Counted from the first letter of the stretch, positions 23,159 to 34,384 are shown. The stretch: DNA of 64,000 nt from Ctena decussata (GCA_963989385.1 OZ022508.1:33812166-33876165); one strand, 5' to 3'. Notes: generated by a model from the sequence alone, not told the origin. Translations and numbers: made by a program.

Positions 23159-23367
23159 CAGTGCTGGAAACTCACAATAATAATGTGGTGGCCCAAAAGT
23201 CAAACAAGTTTACGTTTTAGTGGCACAAATAATTCACTTCTTAAAGATCCCGTTCATTTAGTATTGCCAGAAAGATCAACTTGGGCCACTAAAGGTCATA
23301 TTTTGGAGATTTTTGGCACCCGAGACAAAAATTAGGAGCATTTGGCCACTGGCCGTTTCCAGCACTG
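23159..23367. mobile_element. hAT-like MITE, 209 bp
   Basis: Ends CAGTGCTGGAAAC and GTTTCCAGCACTG are perfect inverted repeats. TTATAT directly abuts both ends. The 5'-CAGTG start is typical of hAT elements, though their usual duplication is 8 bp. Confidence 0.75.
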
Positions 23368-24078
23368 TTATATGAATTAAGTCGGGAAACAATTTTTATT
23401 ATCAATTAAAGCTCTATAAATTATCATGTCCGAAACGATTCTCTAAATTTGGGCTGAAACCCCCATCCTTGAAATCGGGCAGAAACAACCCAGGCAGTAA
23501 CAACCTTAATGAAAGGGATTTGGACCAAAATGACCAAAATGAGGTTGGAATGGGAAAAGGAGCAAAACAACCCGTTAACACAGGTAGGGTACAGTAGCTC
23601 CAGCAAAACACAATTGACCTCAATAACGCCATGTTCTGTTCTGTTCATATATTCTGCCAATGAAGGCACACCTCTGTAGGAGTATCACAATCGTTAAATG
23701 TCAATACTGGGTTTAATATGACTGTCTTCCCTTCACCCTATTTACATCTTACAAAAACTATTTTAAAATCATTCTGGCTGGTTTGTGCTGCGGCTATCTG
23801 TTCTTCTTGTTTTCTTATTACTGCCTCTTTTTCTTACAGTTACTGTCAATCTTTTAGACCGTTACCACAGTGTTACACAATGTAGCCCAGCTCTGGGCCA
23901 GAAAATACCTGGAAACAAGTTTCAATTTTCAAATTTGAAACTTTTGTTTCCAAAATAATTTTGGTCTACAACTGCTGAGCTGGACTATACATAATGCAGC
24001 CAAAACAAAATTCATCTCATTTAAGCACTGTAGTGTCTTATTATTCATTCGATAATAATATACCATTTAGAAGTTTAC
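23368..24078. other. spacer, nothing recognised
   Basis: The overlapping minus-strand open frames at 23414-23669 have no domain and no exon borders I trust. Confidence 0.35.
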
Positions 24079-24344
24079 CTGATCCTATAGGAATTAAACT
24101 GCCAGTCATCCGCAGTGAATTCCTGCTCTGTTGCAGCCCAATATGTCGAAATATCTTAGGTCTTGCCCCGTCATGTAATGTATTTGCGCACAATGATGAT
24201 GACCTGTAGCATATTCCGAGTTCAGCCCTGTGCTTTGGGCAGACCGACAAGCCACCGTCTGGCGAAAATAACCCGACCCGGAAACAAATTAGATCACCGT
24301 CTGTCAACGATCGCAGCTGTGATGCGTTGGAGAGCCTCAGTTTC
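24079..24344 (-). CDS. internal exon of an uncharacterised Cys/His-rich protein (exon n)
   Basis: The minus-strand frame between an acceptor (aaccaccttag) and a donor (ggatcag then gtaaac) encodes KLRLSNASQLRSLTDGDL, then LSVCPKHRAELGICYRSSSL, CANTLHDGARPKIF and SLIPIGS. The motif C-P-x-H-R, x2-L, x9-C, x5-H is reminiscent of uncharacterised cnidarian and mollusc proteins that have CP.HR.xLG.x(Y/W)R segments, but I cannot name the family. The frame is open for 110 codons over the exon. Phase and sequence continue into the exon at 21284-21345. The intron would be about 2.7 kb and contains a SINE and a hAT-like MITE. Upstream exons were not found. The alternative is a degraded domesticated transposon gene. 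Confidence 0.55.
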
Positions 24345-25020
24345 CTAAGGTGGTTTTCAGTACTTTTTGGCAAGATGATATATTAAGCAAAGTTGTTTCT
24401 CCAGGAAAAAGTTTAGATAGTCCACAAGATGTTACAGAAAAATGAGAAAATGAGCACCTTAAGGAGTTTCCCGTTTTTTTCCAAGGAAGCTGACATTGTA
24501 AGGGACACTACTCTTAGATACATTTTTCAACCTGCAACCTAGTGATAAATCTCAAGGGAAGTAACTGTTCTCTAGAGGGTGGGTGTTTTTAAAGCGGAGT
24601 TTTTCACCTTTTAAGTTCAAAACACAGACATCTGACATAAGATGCTTGTAAACAAAGTATAAAACTTTTTCATGAAATTTACCAGTTAGTATCCCGTCGT
24701 TGCTGACGGAAGTTATTTGAGAAAATAAAACCCTTTTTTTTTATATTGATCCTAATGGAGAATGAAATCGCACACCAAAAACTTTTTATGCTAAAATTTC
24801 TCTTTAACAACAGAGAATGCCATTTTTGAACAATAATCTGTTTGTTTTACCTAAAAATGAATAAGAAAAATGATATCAAATGCCATTTCGCGTTACACCA
24901 CTTTCCAGCGTTTACACTGTGACTGCCTGACAGTAATATGGAATACTACTTAAGTATCGCTTTATGCGAGAAAACAAGCAAGCTGTAGTAAAGCAAGTTT
25001 CTATGGATCCTCGACTTACT
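24345..25020. other. spacer, nothing recognised
   Basis: AT-rich with a T-run at 24735. No repeat shared with the window and no exon seen. Confidence 0.35.
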
Positions 25021-25330
25021 CCGAAATACGCCACATACGCCATATACACTGGCGCTCACGTATTTGTACACATTCAAAACGCGTCGGGGACGCAGTTGAT
25101 GCGCGCGGGACACGCGGTAATTATGGACGCGAATATTTTAGTAGCCAATGAAAATTCGTTCTCAATTTTGCGTATATCGCGAAGCGACGCGTGCAACGCG
25201 CATTTTATGCAAATTTCATGCACCCAATCAAAATTGCGCACATGATACGGGTAGTGACGTAGTCCTTTGCGTCTCAACGCGCGTGTACGGGAACCAATCA
25301 AAATCGCGTATTGAATGCGCATTTTAGTGT
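25021..25330 (+). repeat. ACGCG-rich repeat, copy 1
   Basis: ATACACTGGCGCTCACGTAT (25044-) and its continuation TTGTACAC recur exactly inverted at 31566-31593. Inward from that, many ACGCG/CGCGT words and CpG-rich sequence occur in an otherwise AT-rich region, with repeated CCAATCAAAATTGCGC-like blocks. Confidence 0.6.
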
Positions 25331-25847
25331 GGTCAACTTTAAGTAGAAAGAAAGAGCCATTAGTCTACATCAAGCTTGATGTCGAATGCTCATTTGGTCT
25401 AACTTGAACAATAACGGGAAAGAAAGAAAAAAAAGAAGCCTAGAAACTCGACCGGCAACTCAAAACTGGGACAGTCCCATGACACTTCGCCATTGAAGTG
25501 GAAATAAATCGCGCACTCTTCAGCCATAAATTCCTTTCGTATCAGAAATTAAAATCGTGGAATCTGAAGTTAATATGGCCTTTATGGAAATTAAGAGCCA
25601 GGCGGCAGTCACTTTCAATCTTAAAAAGGCATTTGACCTTATATGGACTTCAGGGACCCTCATCAAGCTAAACGAATTCGACATCAATGGAAATATGTTC
25701 CGCTGCATTCATAACTTCTTAAACGGCAAAAGTGGAGGGTAAAAAACCTCTGATCAACATGACTTGAAAATAGCTGTCTCCAGGGCAGTGTCCTCAGCCC
25801 TATCCTATTCAATGTAATAATAAATATATCCATGATGATGTCCTTTG

Positions 25848-25849
25848 GT

Positions 25850-25901
<52 letters not shown>
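25848..25901 (+). repeat. (GT)n followed by ~39 G
   Basis: A simple-sequence block inside the LINE palm domain. Long homopolymer G runs are prone to sequencing length error and can form quadruplexes. Confidence 0.9.
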
Positions 25902-25903
<2 letters not shown>

Positions 25904-26490
25904 CCAAACCTATCTCTTTCTCAGTTTGCAGATGACAGTGCCATCTGGACCTAGCACTCCTCTCCCAAACATGCTCTCGTAAAACTCCAATCAGCCCTCC
26001 AGACAATCGAGATATGGTCCAAGCTCTGGGGCTTCAAAATCCCCACTATTAAGACAAAGGCTATAATTTTCACTAAAAAAAGACTTAATATTGAATCACT
26101 TCAAAAACTCTCCCTTTTTGGGACAGAAATAGATTTTAGTGACCATATCATCTTCCTGGGTATGATCCTACATAGCAAACTAACATGGGGTCAGCATATT
26201 AAAAATCTGATTGAAAAATGTAATAAAGACCTAAACCTCATGAGGATGGTTTCAGGCACCTCCTATGAAGCAGATAGAAAAATCCTATTGACATTATATA
26301 AGGCCCTAATCCTCAGTACAATTGATTATGGTGCGCAAGCTTATAACTCGGCACCCAAACATCTACTCTCAAAGCTCAAGACCTCATCCAAAACAACTTA
26401 GCACTCCGTATTGCTATGAAGGCATACCACTCCACCCCTATTAATGCTTTAGAAGTTGAATGTGGAATTAAACTCCTACAGCTGAAGGAT

Positions 26491-26640
26491 CCGGGCCACG
26501 TAGCGCAATCAATAGGGCACCTGACTCATGTCAGAGGTTTTGGTTTCGAAACCCAGTCTGGCCACATACTTTGTTTCTCCTTCTCCTGATTCAAGAAAGG
26601 CAGTTGTCAATTATTGACCACCGGCACTTACAACCATATC
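26491..26640 (+). mobile_element. tRNA-Thr-like SINE, family A, copy 2, inside the LINE
   Basis: CACGTAGCGCAATCAATAGG (A box), GGTTTCGAAACCC (degenerate B box), TCTGGCCACATACTTTG and TTCAAGAAAGGCAGTTGTCA match the first half of the family A consensus seen at 52847. It is 3'-truncated. LINE coding resumes after it. Confidence 0.75.
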
Positions 26641-27314
26641 AAACCCTCAAAACTGAAATGAAGCAGTAACCGTAAAATGGCAATCCCAATGGACCAATAG
26701 CAACAAGGGCCTCACCTTCCATTTCGTCAAACCAAAGGTTAAACTTCAATGTGACGTATATAGTCTCAATATACGTTTCGACATAGCCTATTCCGGACTA
26801 AGGCTAGGACACTGCGTGCAGGGCTGCCTTCACTATGGTAACCAGTCCGCCCTATGCCCCCACTGCAATGATGCAGAAAATCTCAACCATATCTTCTTTT
26901 ACTGTGTGGTCCCATAACAATCAAAGGCGAGACCAATAGAATCCACCATATTCAAAGTAGGCTATCATACAATAGACCTGAGACTGATCCTGTCTCTCCC
27001 AAAGAAACATGCAAATACAATACAGATGGTAGTCTTTGAATACCTGGACAAAACCAATATCATTGCCAGGATATAGATAGATTCCAATTCAATAGGGAAA
27101 AAAAACCCCTAATTTTCTCTAATTCCTGCCCCTGTTGCTAACCACCTACCAAACCCATTCCCAAATCCCTGGATCCACATTCTCCCCTACTAAGTGCAAT
27201 GCTCGTGACAAAAACTCCCATTACCCAGTAAAAGCCCCAGAACCCATCTGTACGACTACAATCTGACTTTCCTTATGGTCGTATAAATAACTTTTGTCCA
27301 TTGAAAATAAAGGC

Positions 27315-28370
27315 TAAAATAAATGTGTATCTAACCCCCTTAACCTCACACCCAGGCTAAGTTACCTGGAAAATAAATAAACCATTATAAGGTTAAGCAC
27401 ATTTGCTCCCTAGAAATAGCAAAAATAAACTGCCCTCTTTTCCCAACAATCCGCAAAAAGAAATAAGCTACAGTCCTATGGTCCATTAAAGTCTCCATGG
27501 TCCTATCAGCGGTAAAAACGCCTAAACTCAAATCATTGTAAAAAGCTGTTCAACCTTCACGTTTGGTAATAAAATGTGGGTTGGTGTGCATATATTGAGT
27601 CATATAACTGGCAAAAAGTAGAGAAAACAAGTTTTTGAAAAATAACAATTCGCTACACAAAATACAGTTTCCTGTTCTGGCTTCCCGTCTAGCAATGCTA
27701 TATAAACATAGGCGGTATAGTGATTGGGACTCCACGTTGTACATTGTATTTTTACCATTTTATGAAATCGAAAGTAGGTCACCCAAATAAGTTTTCAAAT
27801 CCCTTTTATGTGAAACTGAAGGATATTTTATTATTTTAAAGCTGGCTAATCCCGGTCATTTACAATGACGAAACTATAGTGAGAAGCTTGCAGCGATACC
27901 TCATGATAAAAATTTTCATGCTGATAGAGCAATGGGGCCTTTAATAATATTCTCCATTTCTTCCCCATCCCCAAATTAATGTGTATCCAACCTCCTTAAT
28001 CTCACACCCAGGCTTATAAGGTTCAACTCATTTGCTCTCTAGAAACAGCCAAAAGAAATCACCATCTTTTTCGAACAACCCGCAATAAGAAATAAGCTAC
28101 AGTCCCCTTGTCTTTTAATAATATTCTCCATTTCCCCTCCAAAAAATAATGTGTATCCAACCTCCTTAATCTCACACCCAGGCTTAGTTACCTGGAAACC
28201 AACTGAACAATTATAAGGTTTCACATTTGCTCCCTAGAAACAGCAAAAAGAAACTGCTCTCTCCTCCCAACAATCCACAATAAGAAATTAGCTACAGTCC
28301 TGTTGTTGGCTAATAATATTCTCCATTTCCCAAGATATTAGAATACTAAAAAAATCCCATGAAAATGCAG
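27315..28370 (+). repeat. LINE 3' tail with ~175 bp tandem units
   Basis: AATGTGTATC(C/T)AACC, CTCACACCCAGGCT, TTTGCTC(C/T)CTAGAAA and AAGAAATAAGCTACAGTCC recur in the same order from about 27325, 27978, 28150 and (partly) 28320. The first unit is split by the TTAA-flanked MITE at 27490. Confidence 0.75.
27490..27940 (+). mobile_element. TTAA-flanked MITE, copy 2, 451 bp
   Basis: Flanked by TTAA (27486-27489 and 27941-27944). Left end AGTCTCCATGGTCCTATCAG, right end inverse AGGCCCCATTGCTCTATCAG, about 20 bp imperfect terminal repeats. TTAA targets are used by piggyBac- and Kolobok-type transposases. Open frames on the minus strand are incidental. Confidence 0.8.
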
Positions 28371-29420
28371 GCCCCTAAAACTTTAAATATGCAATATATT
28401 TTGGAACCAACTAAACCAAGATAAGGTTTAGAACAAATCCTACAGTCCTAGGTCCCAAAAGGAATTTTTACCCTACCTACCTCCCTCCCAACAGAATTAA
28501 GCTATGGTCCTCTCTGAGACCAACGGGCGCAATTCATGATGTAACCCAGGCAATCTCAATTACTCATGAGGGCCACAAAAAACATGAGACAACTGCATTC
28601 CAGATCACCCTCAATCTCTTATCCCCCACTGCCCGTTGCATTTGTTAATAGGGGAATTTGCTCCCCACCTAAGAATTTGCTCCGCATTTATCCCTAGGCC
28701 TGCCCTGGGCCCAGCCAGGACAGGGGGCTTGTTCCAGCAGAACTAGCAAAGTGAAGTCTGATGGAGGCCTGCAGTTCGGGGAAGATGCATTATGGCCGGA
28801 TGTATGCCTTTCATGCCATGCGTTTCCAGAAGCCCTGAATTGTATTGCTAACGTCAACCCATAGTGGGTCGCGAGGGCTGTGTGCATGGGAAGTGATTTA
28901 TGCGGATCTGTGCACAAGTCCATTTGGGTTCTTGCTACTTAGTGTTTCTGGAAATTTTTGCTCCCCACCAAAGATTTTGCTTCTCCCTTTTTCTGAGACC
29001 TGCCCGGGACCCAGCACAGGTTCACTTCAGTGCAACCCCACTAACACATGAATCTGGGCAGTCTTTTGCACCCCCCACTCCCCACCAAAGAATTTGCACC
29101 CCACCCAAGAATTTGCTCCTTGTTCTCTCCTCCTCCTCCTTTTTTTCTCCATAGAACTGCCTTGGACCTAGCAAGGACAGGGGGGCTTGTTCCAGCTTGG
29201 GTCTAACATCGGTTATAAAACCAAGTTCTTCTTGTAGAGAGTCAGGTGTTTTTTTCTTGTCGGGGTTCCAGGTTTTCAGTCACCTTGATGCATCATTCAA
29301 CTCTGGTCCCATATGCTGGAAATTTTTGCAGCATTAAATTGCTTTATGGAAATCAAGGTTTATCTTGGAATGCACATATTCTGCCTTCAGCCAAAACTAC
29401 ATGCTACAAATGAAATATTC
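28371..29420. other. region with repeated 'tttgctcc' blocks
   Basis: Three related blocks occur near 28655-28740, 28955-29010 and 29085-29195, each with TTTGCTCC(C/T)-type sequence followed by CTGCC(C/T)(G/T)GG...CCAG and, in two of them, GACAGGGGG..CTTGTTCCAGC. They may be 3' sequence of an old retroelement. No gene is supported. Confidence 0.4.
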
Positions 29421-29424
29421 TTAA

Positions 29425-29872
29425 AGTCTCCATGGTCCTATCAGCGGTAAAAACGCCTAAACTCAAATCATTGTAAAAAGCTGTTCAACCTTCACGTTTG
29501 GTAATAAAATGTGGGTTGGTGTGCATATATTGAGTCATATAACTGGCAAAAAGTAGAGAAAACAAGTTTTTGAAAAATAACAATTCGCTACACAAAATAC
29601 AGTTTCCTGTTCTGGCTTCCCGTCTAGCAATGCTATATAAACATAGGCGGTATAGTGATTGGGACTCCACATTGTACATTGTATTTTTTGCCAACTAAAA
29701 TGACCCAAATAAGTTTTCAAATCCCTTTTATGTGAAACTGAAGGATATTTTATTATTTTAAAGCTGGCTAATCCCGGTCATTTACAATGACGAAACTATA
29801 GTGAGAAGCTTGCAGCGATACCTCATGATAAAAATTTTCATGCTGATAGAGCAATGGGGCCTTTAAACTTAT
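29425..29872 (+). mobile_element. TTAA-flanked MITE, copy 3, 448 bp
   Basis: Flanked by TTAA (29421-29424 and 29873-29876). It is nearly identical to copy 2 along its length, except for a short indel block at about 29685-29705 where copy 2 reads ACCATTTTATGAAATCGAAA. This suggests recent movement. Confidence 0.85.
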
Positions 29873-30104
29873 TTTGTTTACTTTTACTCTGTGTAGAGAA
29901 TACCTGTTTCGATTCGGCACAGATTGCTCTGCAATAAGGTAATCCGAAGAGAACCCACTTGTGTGTTCAGACTATACCATTTCCAATTCAGTGCAATTAC
30001 ATTGTAGTAAAATAAATGTGAGAAGGGATTGCGCTTACCACTGAGCTATGGAGACCCCTTGAAATAGTCTTGAATTGGCTTTGAAACTCTAATATGCCAT
30101 TATT

Positions 30105-30534
30105 CACAGGGTATAATGGATTCCGCTAATTTTCGCTTCCTGCAGAGACTGTACATCATATTTGGCTTCCATCGAGACTATCCGCGAGTTCTTGTTTCCT
30201 GTGGAGAGTCTCTGCAGGAAGCAAGAGATCGCGGACAGTCTCGGCAGAAGCCAAATATGATGTACAGTCCGCCGAGACTCCGCGATATCTCTTGCTTCCT
30301 GCTAAGACTTCTGTCCTCGAAAATTGGCTTCCTGCTGAGACTGTCTGCGTGACTGCTTCCTGTCGAGAGCCTCGGCAGGAAGCAGAATCACGCGGACAGT
30401 CTCTGCAGGAAGCCATTTTCATGTACAGAAGTCTCGGCAGGAAGCAAGAACTCGCGGACAGTCTCAGCGGAAGCCAAATATGATATACAGTCTCTGCAGG
30501 AAGCGAAAATTAGCGGAATCGATTATACCCTGTG
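30105..30534. mobile_element. foldback element with internal CTTCCTGC repeats, 430 bp
   Basis: The arms start CACAGGGTATAAT on both strands and match for about 65 bp with one or two mismatches (...TTCCGCTAATTTTCGCTTCC). Between them the word GCTTCCTGC/GCAGGAAGC with GAGACTGT/ACAGTCTC recurs about ten times in both orientations, often followed by CCGCGAGTTCTTG-like sequence. No TSD is certain. Confidence 0.85.
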
Positions 30535-31049
30535 GTATTGTTCTGTTTGAACAGTCAACTCAATATAGTCTGGGTCCAAATTTCACTGGTCATTTTAATT
30601 CTTAGCGAGGGTTACCATGTTCCCGGATTTGTCCGTTCTGGCCCAGATAAGTTGTGACTTTTTTGTTTGTTTTTTTTGTTTGTTTGTTTTCTGGGCTTGG
30701 AAGTTAAGAAAAATAGAAGTCATGTATAGTTTCTAAGCGTAGAAGTTCTATTATAGAGGTAGTCTAAATAGTAGTTAATGTTTACATTCTTGATGTATTT
30801 ACTGAAAAGCCCTATAGTAAACCATTAGAACGTAATGTAGTTTACATTCCAATAACTACATTGAGACACGCGACGTCAATGACGTCAAAATAAACAATGG
30901 CTCTCTACAACCTGATTGGACGTCAGCAACGTCATGCATGCCGTTCTGCTGTTAGCAGAATAAACTGCGTGTACATGTTTTACTGCTTCAATTTTAGCGC
31001 TTTTATAAGATTTTTCATGAAATATTTGATTGAAACGAATGTAAACATA

Positions 31050-31206
31050 AGGAATGAACTTAATTTTTCTGAGATTTATCGAAGTGTAAACTACATTGGG
31101 TCACTAGCAAAGTTCACATGAACCCCTTCGGAGTTCATTCACTTTGCACGTGACTCAATGTAGTTTATACTTCGATAAACCTCAGAAAAATGAAATTCAT
31201 TTCTTA
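31050..31206. repeat. foldback hairpin, 157 bp
   Basis: TTTTTCTGAGATTTATCGAA and GTGTAAACTACATTGGGTCA are mirrored by TGACTCAATGTAGTTTATAC and TTCGATAAACCTCAGAAAAA around a short centre AACCCCTTCGGAGTT. Confidence 0.8.
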
Positions 31207-31439
31207 AATGAGTCCCTCGAGACGTTACGAGTTGTTATGTAAAAATTGACCCAGATAATGTGGGACTACTTTATGGTTTCCGTCTTCTGCGCATCGATTC
31301 GGTCAGATCCCCGGTAGAGGGATCGAGACATTCACAAATTAACTTAGTGACTTATCAGTGAAGAGTTTTATTGTTTTAAGCTTCAAATAGGCTAACGTAC
31401 AATCTGCGGTTGTACGCGTATTGAACAAGCCATGAATAT

Positions 31440-31620
31440 TCATTTTATGATTGTTTGCGTCTACCGCGTCGAGACGCGTCAGGGCGCGTCTAGACGCGTC
31501 TGATGCGCGGTTCTAGTAGATACGCACGCAGCACGCGCATGCAACGCGGTACGAACGCGTTTTTGGTGTACAAATACGTGAGCGCCAGTGTATGTCATTT
31601 ATTCGGTGTTTAGTGTGACC
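31440..31620 (-). repeat. ACGCG-rich repeat, copy 2, inverted
   Basis: An exact 28-base match to copy 1 in inverse (31566-31593), followed toward lower coordinates by dense ACGCG/CGCGT, including CGTCTAGACGCGTC and GAGACGCGTCAGGGCGCGTC. It is more CpG-dense than copy 1. Confidence 0.6.
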
Positions 31621-31936
31621 ATCCACAAAACGTTGTGTCCGCTTACCTAAAATACGGTGTTTAGTGTTACCAGCTTATGGGCTAGTGTGGTAGTTACCTC
31701 CCCTAAACCTACGCAATGTCCGCGATTATAGGTGAGGCACCCAGTAAATCCGACACACAATATTTTCTGTGCGGGCTACTGCGCATTCTCAACGCGCAGA
31801 TTATAAAAATCGTCTGCTAGAAGTACCACACTGCAGACAAAACCGTGGTTTATCAATAAGGGGCCTTGTGAGAAAAATAGATATTCGCCTTGTTAGAACT
31901 TAGAAGAATCAGATTAGCACGGGTTACACTATGTGA

Positions 31937-32114
31937 TAGGAGCGGGTGTAGCGTAGTGGATAACACTCCAGACTACCAATCCAGGGGTCGCAGGTTCGAT
32001 CCCCCGCTTCTCCGGTCTTTCGGATGAGACTTTAAACCGAGGTCCCGTCTCCATATGACCTCGTTGTTGGTGGGACGTTAAACCCGAGTTCACTCACTCA
32101 CTCACTCACTCACT
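31937..32114 (+). mobile_element. tRNA-derived SINE, family D, with clean TSD
   Basis: The tRNA-like head has TAGCGTAGTGGATAAC (A box) and GGTTCGATCCC (B box), then TCTTTCGGATGAGACTTTAA, TGGTGGGACGTTAAACCCGA and a (TCAC)n tail. CACTATGTGA flanks both sides (31927-31936 and 32115-32124). Confidence 0.9.
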
Positions 32115-32124
32115 CACTATGTGA

Positions 32125-33261
32125 CCATACCCTCCATTCTTTCGTAATAATTTTATGGTGGTTTGCATAGGTTGGGTGACTCTACAATATTATTAAACCA
32201 TTGATACCATGACGTTAAGCCACTTTTTCGCGTTGCGATCCGATTAACAGGTGTTGATACACTTCAGAGTTTTGTAGCAAATTTCGGGAATAAATGTCAG
32301 TTGTTAAGTTATTTATGAGGTCTAATAAATCGGTATAGTTTAAACTTTGAACTGCTATTTTATGAAGTGAAATGGAATGGACAATGTTTTCCACTTCATT
32401 CCATGGATTTGGGATGGCATTTAGTTGGTTTGCCCTCAGGGCGATAAATTCCGTTCAGTACGAGTAACACCCCAAGCTCTGGGGACATACTGTAGCCCCG
32501 GACTGTAGCCATTGGAATGTTGATTATCTCATCCATTCCATTCCATGTTTTAAACTATGCCCCGCTAGCTTATGTAGCATGAATATTTTACGTTTCTATG
32601 GCAGTTAAGAAATATTAAATTCAAAACTATAATCATTAATTCATTAAAATCAAAGCTACAAAACAGTTAAAAGTGCCAAAATTTTCTATCAGCTCAGTAA
32701 AATGAAACAAGATCAACCATGGATATATAAACGAAAAGCACATTTCTAATGTTTTCAGTTCGTGTCCGAATATGATATCTCTCAGCGGTAATGCTAGTGA
32801 GTAGTGATAAAACTTGATTCTAAAAATACGGCAGTTACGCGATAGCTGTAGAAATACCATCCGCGGTGATGTTCGGTTTTCTTCGCTGGAGGTTTATAAA
32901 ATGTCTGATTACTGGGTGTATGAACTCAAATCTTGTTGGTCATATGTGATAAGACTACTTATGGGCCTTCTGCATATTGTTTCTCCGCCTCGAACGGTTG
33001 ATCAGAGCTTAAACGCATGGCGATATAGAAATCCGATTCGACATAAAGGTTGTTGGTTGTGTTATTGTTCAATCGACATTAAGGTTTGCAGGCCGAAAAT
33101 ATCGGTTACCATGGCAACAACTGTGTTCGGTATGGCCCAAACCTCTTTTTTTTACAATTTAAGGGGTTGCTATATAATACGATTCGAAGTCAGTAACTGA
33201 ATTTTTTTATCTACGCAGTCTGTATTATGTTCTGATTTCATTGTTTTTATGTGGAAGAAGT
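32125..33261. other. spacer, nothing recognised
   Basis: ATGGAATG/CATTCCAT words cluster near 32370-32550. Open frame 32814-33200 (128 residues, plus) has no domain, signal or splice support. An X-box-like motif (GTTACCATGGCAAC) lies at 33105-33118. Confidence 0.35.
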
Positions 33262-33789
33262 CGTCCGCAACTTTCTACGCCACCTGGAGTAATGTGTGAA
33301 TTCTGTTGGATATTTGCGGCCAGCATAGAAAATAAGGGTGCTGATCGAAAATGTAAAAATGACCGCACTGTTTTACTTCCTATTTCAATAAAAATTATAT
33401 CAGTAAAATGCTGAATAATTGTAGTTTTCGGAATGAACACGGAAAATTTTCATTTTATGAACAAAAGAGACATATGCGGGTAAAAACTTTGATCAACGCA
33501 GTAAAAAAGTCATGATTTACTATATATTCTATACATTTTGATGGTAGCCAACTTAAACTAAAAAATGACCGCGGTATTTCTTACGCAATCTTTTTAAAAA
33601 TTATATCAGGCTGTTCGCAAATTAATGCGGTTCTCGAAATGAACACGGAAAAATGGATTTAAATATAAAGAAAAATAAAATAAGAAGGAAAAGATGACTT
33701 GCCCATATCTCGTAGTGTATTTCATTACCAGCTCTATTCGCGAATATCGATTATCGATTTTTAAACAGTGGCGTGGAAAGTTATCCATG
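33262..33789 (+). repeat. 528 bp direct duplication, copy 1 (uninterrupted)
   Basis: From CGTCCGCAACTTTCTACGCC to AAAGTTATCCATG it matches 35535-36035 plus 37241-37267 with about one visible substitution (ttttta versus ttttca near 33595). It is not LTR-like: no TG..CA ends, primer-binding site or polypurine tract are seen. Confidence 0.9.
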
Positions 33790-33920
33790 GTAAGGTCCTT
33801 ATTCTCAAAGCTGTTTTCCATGTATTAAGTTGCCAAAAATGATCGATTTTGTTAAATATGATATATAAAGTTGTCTGCAGATACTTCAATTTATTGCAGG
33901 AAAGACAAAAAAAAAAAAAA

Positions 33921-33953
33921 GGTAACAACTGGGATTCGAACCCACGACCTTAC
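33921..33953 (-). repeat. tRNA-like B-box remnant
   Basis: The minus strand reads GTCGTGGGTTCGAATCCCAG, a perfect B box GGTTCGAATCC. No A box or tRNA fold remains. Confidence 0.35.
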
Positions 33954-34384
33954 CAAATATTTTCGGGTATTTAGCGGGTTAATCGAGCGTAACATTAATT
34001 ATCACTTTGTATATTAAAAGGTGTTATTGTCCGCATCCTGCAAAAACTACCGTCTGCATATACAAACACTGCCAACCTGCACACACAAAAAATTTACTGA
34101 TTTAGCGTGAGATCTTCGCAAAGAAAATATCTAGGCATGCACAATTTTGAAAGGGAACTGTGCAGGTCTGATCAGACTGTGGAGTACCATGTACAGGCTG
34201 GTTCAGACAAGCGTAATTCGTGCGTTTATCCTATGTATGAGTATACATTTTTCATGACGCGCCTGAAATGTTTAATTTTGATTTGTGCATGCGCTTTGGA
34301 ATATACAAACCGTACATCACAGAACAGACTGTACATATGAGTCGGATCATAATCTTTGCTAATAGCACATGATATATGTCTTTA

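Larger units (their letters stand above)
25505..27076 (+). pseudogene. LINE reverse transcriptase, 5'-truncated and split by a SINE
   Basis: Segments in order. VTFNLKKAFDLIWTSG (first catalytic Asp region of RVT_1; usual form DLxKAFDxxW) lies near 25610-25655. LSPILFNVIIN follows near 25793. SQFADDSAIW (FADD catalytic box) lies near 25920. SKLWGFKI and TKAIIFTKKR come next. FLGMILHSKLTWGQHIKNLI starts near 26154, then LYKALILSTIDYGAQAYNS. After a SINE insertion the frame returns with LRLGHCVQGC and CPHCNDAENLNHIFFYC, a zinc-knuckle-like C-terminus, ending EYLDKTNIIARI and a stop at 27074-27076. Frameshifts, an in-frame stop after FYCVVP, a (GT)nGn block of about 50 bp replacing part of the palm, and a missing endonuclease make it inactive. 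Overall it looks like a Jockey/I-group non-LTR element. Confidence 0.85.

Noticed and set aside
32814..33200. 128-residue open frame on plus strand
   Set aside because: No domain, no splice support and no protein-like periodicity beyond chance for a frame of this length in 64 kb.
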